From Pegea sp. RAD2-039 (Eukaryota; Chordata; Thaliacea; Salpida; Salpidae), in assembly GCA_034620365.1 (NCBI GenBank), contig JAQGEQ010000058.1:620001-684000 (forward strand): 64,000 bases of DNA, read 5' to 3'. The translations under genes were made by a program, and so were the position numbers. Below the pieces are notes generated by a model, which was not told the DNA's origin, ran no database searches, and saw only the letters and a list, made by a program, of their open reading frames with translations. Positions 61,892 through 64,000 of the stretch are shown piece after piece. Position 1 is the first letter of the stretch. Each line of letters starts with the position of its first letter.

Positions 61892-64000
61892 GTATTATTA
61901 TAATCAGGAGTTTAAAATTATTAACTACAACTTTATTTTTCTTTATTATGGATATGTTTATTGGTATTTTTAGTATGTTTGTGATAGTATGATTTGGTTT
62001 GTTGACAATTGAATTGTGATAAACATCGTTTGAGTAGTTGTGCTTTTATTAAACTATTTTAATTGTTTAAATTTTTAAATGTCTTTAATTAAAATGTTGG
62101 AACTTGATTTAGTGGTTATTAATTATAAACATTTTGAGTAGATTAGATCTATTTCAATTATTATTATCATTTTATTATAATCATTTTATATTTCAGCTAT
62201 TAACAATTTTTAATTAATTTTATTTGATATAATTAACAGTTTTAATTTGGCATTTAAATTTTGAAATTGCTTTTCTTGAAATTAAAATGTTTTGTTTTTG
62301 CTAAAATCAAATTAAATATAATTTGCTAAAGTAATTATTCAGAAATATTATAATGATATTATTTTATATATTATATAATTGTTTTTAATTGGTAAATAAT
62401 TCATAAATATATTAAAAATGTAATGCATATATGAATCATTGATTTTGAAAATGGTATAATATGGTTATAAGTAAATATACTTATATAAAAATTTAAATTA
62501 ACTTTTTATCTGTCTTAAATTCTCAATTGTACAATGTCTATTAAACATTTATAATTATGTAAAGTATATCTGAATTTATTAATATTTCAGGTATTTGTAA
62601 GTTAAATCTTATATAAGTTTAATATAAATATTCTTTTACAAAAGGATTGTAATCTCTATTTATTTAGAAAATAACAAATAACTTAATTTTAATATTTATT
62701 AATATCTTAATACTAAAACAAGCTATTAGTATAATTTAAAGAATTAATTTTTTAGAAAATAAGATGTAATCGAGCTTTAATGATATATTTTTGTTTTACA
62801 GTTTCTACAGGTATGAGATGGTTTGATGTTTTGTAAAAAACTTCTTTGTTGCTTTGGTTATTTGATTTACTCATTCTGTTTACTGTTACTTTAGGTCCTT
62901 TTTGTGATTCGATTTGATTATATATGCATGCATGGGTTTGATCATTTTAATAAAGTTTTATTTTGTAAATCAAACATCTTAATAATGATAATCTAAATTT
63001 TAATATTGTTGATTTTGTAAATTTTTCTCTATCTTTTAATACCTGAGTGGCATCTTAGCAAATGTTTTAAGATATTTTAAAATGAATAACTATTGAATAA
63101 ATTAGTTATTATATAAATATAAATTCTGTTATTTGTTTTAAAATATTTCTTTGAATGAAATAAATGAAATTATCTGAATTCACAAACCAACAAATCTAAA
63201 TTTATTCTAAATTATTAGATTCTTATATTTTATAGTCTATAGTTTTTATTTTATATATTTTTATATTTATTAATTAGTAAAGTACAACCATTTTTTAAAT
63301 TTTATTAGATCCATAGTTGTGATCAGTAAAGTTTTTAAATCAAAATCTTAAAAATGATGATTGAGTGATTGAGTTTATATTTTGAAGTATTTGTTGAAAC
63401 GTTTTTTTATAAAAAGTTTATCAAAATTTATTGAATGAAATCTTTTAGTGTTTGTTTAGTATTAATAACTTAGTTTAATAATCTAAATTAGTTTTGATTA
63501 TTATTGAAATTCTCTTGTTGTCTTTGATAAATATAATTTTTATATATCTTATATATTGTCAGACTCCAAATTAATTTTTGCTGTTATCCTGTTAAAAAAT
63601 CTATTAAAAATTGAGAGTGGATAACCATAAGTACTTTGAGACTAATTAAATATTCTTTTATAATTCAGCTAAATTATACTTATTAAATATTAAAAGCTTT
63701 ATTTCCACTTTAAATGATTTATTTGTAAATTAATATTTGATACTTAAGCATTTGATGCTATTTCATAAAAAAAGTTTTATTTTTGAAGCCAATACAATTG
63801 CATGGTTGTCATTACTTATTTTATTTAATTTTTTCCTATTTACTTTATTTCTTTTTTAATTATTAACATTCAGTGTTGTAAATTGGTTTCTTAAAATCCT
63901 CATTGAATCGTTCTCCTTAACTTAATCGAAAAAGCATGACCAATTTAGAAAAATCAGTTTAGAATTTCCATTAACCTCCAGTAGCTTGTAATTTGGCAAA
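61892..64000 (+). other. Start of the long first intron of the GRK gene
   Basis: AT-rich, no exon with recognisable kinase or RGS-homology sequence. Two tiny AG...GT-flanked segments (62802-62810 and around 62591) could be microexons but are unsupported. Confidence 0.55.

Overview
The window is eukaryotic nuclear DNA. Coding blocks are split by many short introns with GT...AG borders, metazoan gene families are present, non-LTR retrotransposon remnants lie between genes, and the long spacers are AT-rich. The gene set (CAPS/CADPS, a CLC-6-type transporter, O-GlcNAcase, the ciliary protein CFAP43, a collagen-stalked intelectin, a GRK4/5/6-type kinase) fits an invertebrate deuterostome. A tunicate is my best guess, mainly because of the intelectin, the AT richness and the compact introns; this is inference and no species is identified.

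Layout. 0.6-1.5 kb (-): last three exons of an unrecognised membrane protein. 1.8-3.1 kb: 3' end of a CR1-like LINE and an LTR-like repeat. 4.8-7.7 kb (-): secreted collagen-like/intelectin protein with a large unrecognised insert. 8.6 kb: decayed LINE C-terminus. 9.5-9.9 kb (-): two terminal exons of an unrecognised gene. 10-14 kb: AT-rich spacer. 14.2-20.4 kb (-): complete CADPS. 23.1-26.5 kb (+): CLC-6-like transporter. 27.0-31.6 kb (-): O-GlcNAcase (OGA), convergent with the CLC gene. 33.4-35.2 kb (-): RPL35. 37.2-44.3 kb (+): CFAP43. 46.6-48.3 kb (+): three-exon unrecognised gene. 50-52 kb: degenerate LINE with ORF1, endonuclease and reverse transcriptase parts. 53.3-54.65 kb (+): ALG14. 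55.8-58.7 kb: more LINE and LTR-like pieces. 60.6-60.8 kb: tRNA-derived SINE whose tail matches the LINE tail. 61.8 kb (+): first coding exon of a GRK4/5/6-type kinase running off the right edge.

The most striking signal is not a gene. The palindromic octamer TGACGTCA occurs about 50 times, where base composition predicts less than one. Of these, 48 lie inside four genes (CADPS, CLC, OGA, CFAP43), in introns and exons alike, often as pairs 12-22 bp apart within one tiny intron. It is essentially absent from spacers and from the other genes, and resembles the highly iterated palindromes known from some cyanobacteria (HIP1). Other notable points: an OGA intron made almost wholly of a 15-bp minisatellite whose unit supplies the 5' splice site; an intelectin with an insert of about 230 residues and a changed ligand loop; a CLC protein with altered ion-pathway motifs; and SINE/LINE tail sharing.

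The genes do not form one pathway. They are ordinary neighbouring metazoan loci: regulated secretion (CADPS), endolysosomal ion exchange (CLC), O-GlcNAc removal (OGA), translation (RPL35), ciliary motility (CFAP43), N-glycan precursor synthesis (ALG14), GPCR desensitisation (GRK) and a lectin. Exon borders were read by eye from splice signals and protein similarity, so many are good to a few bases only.
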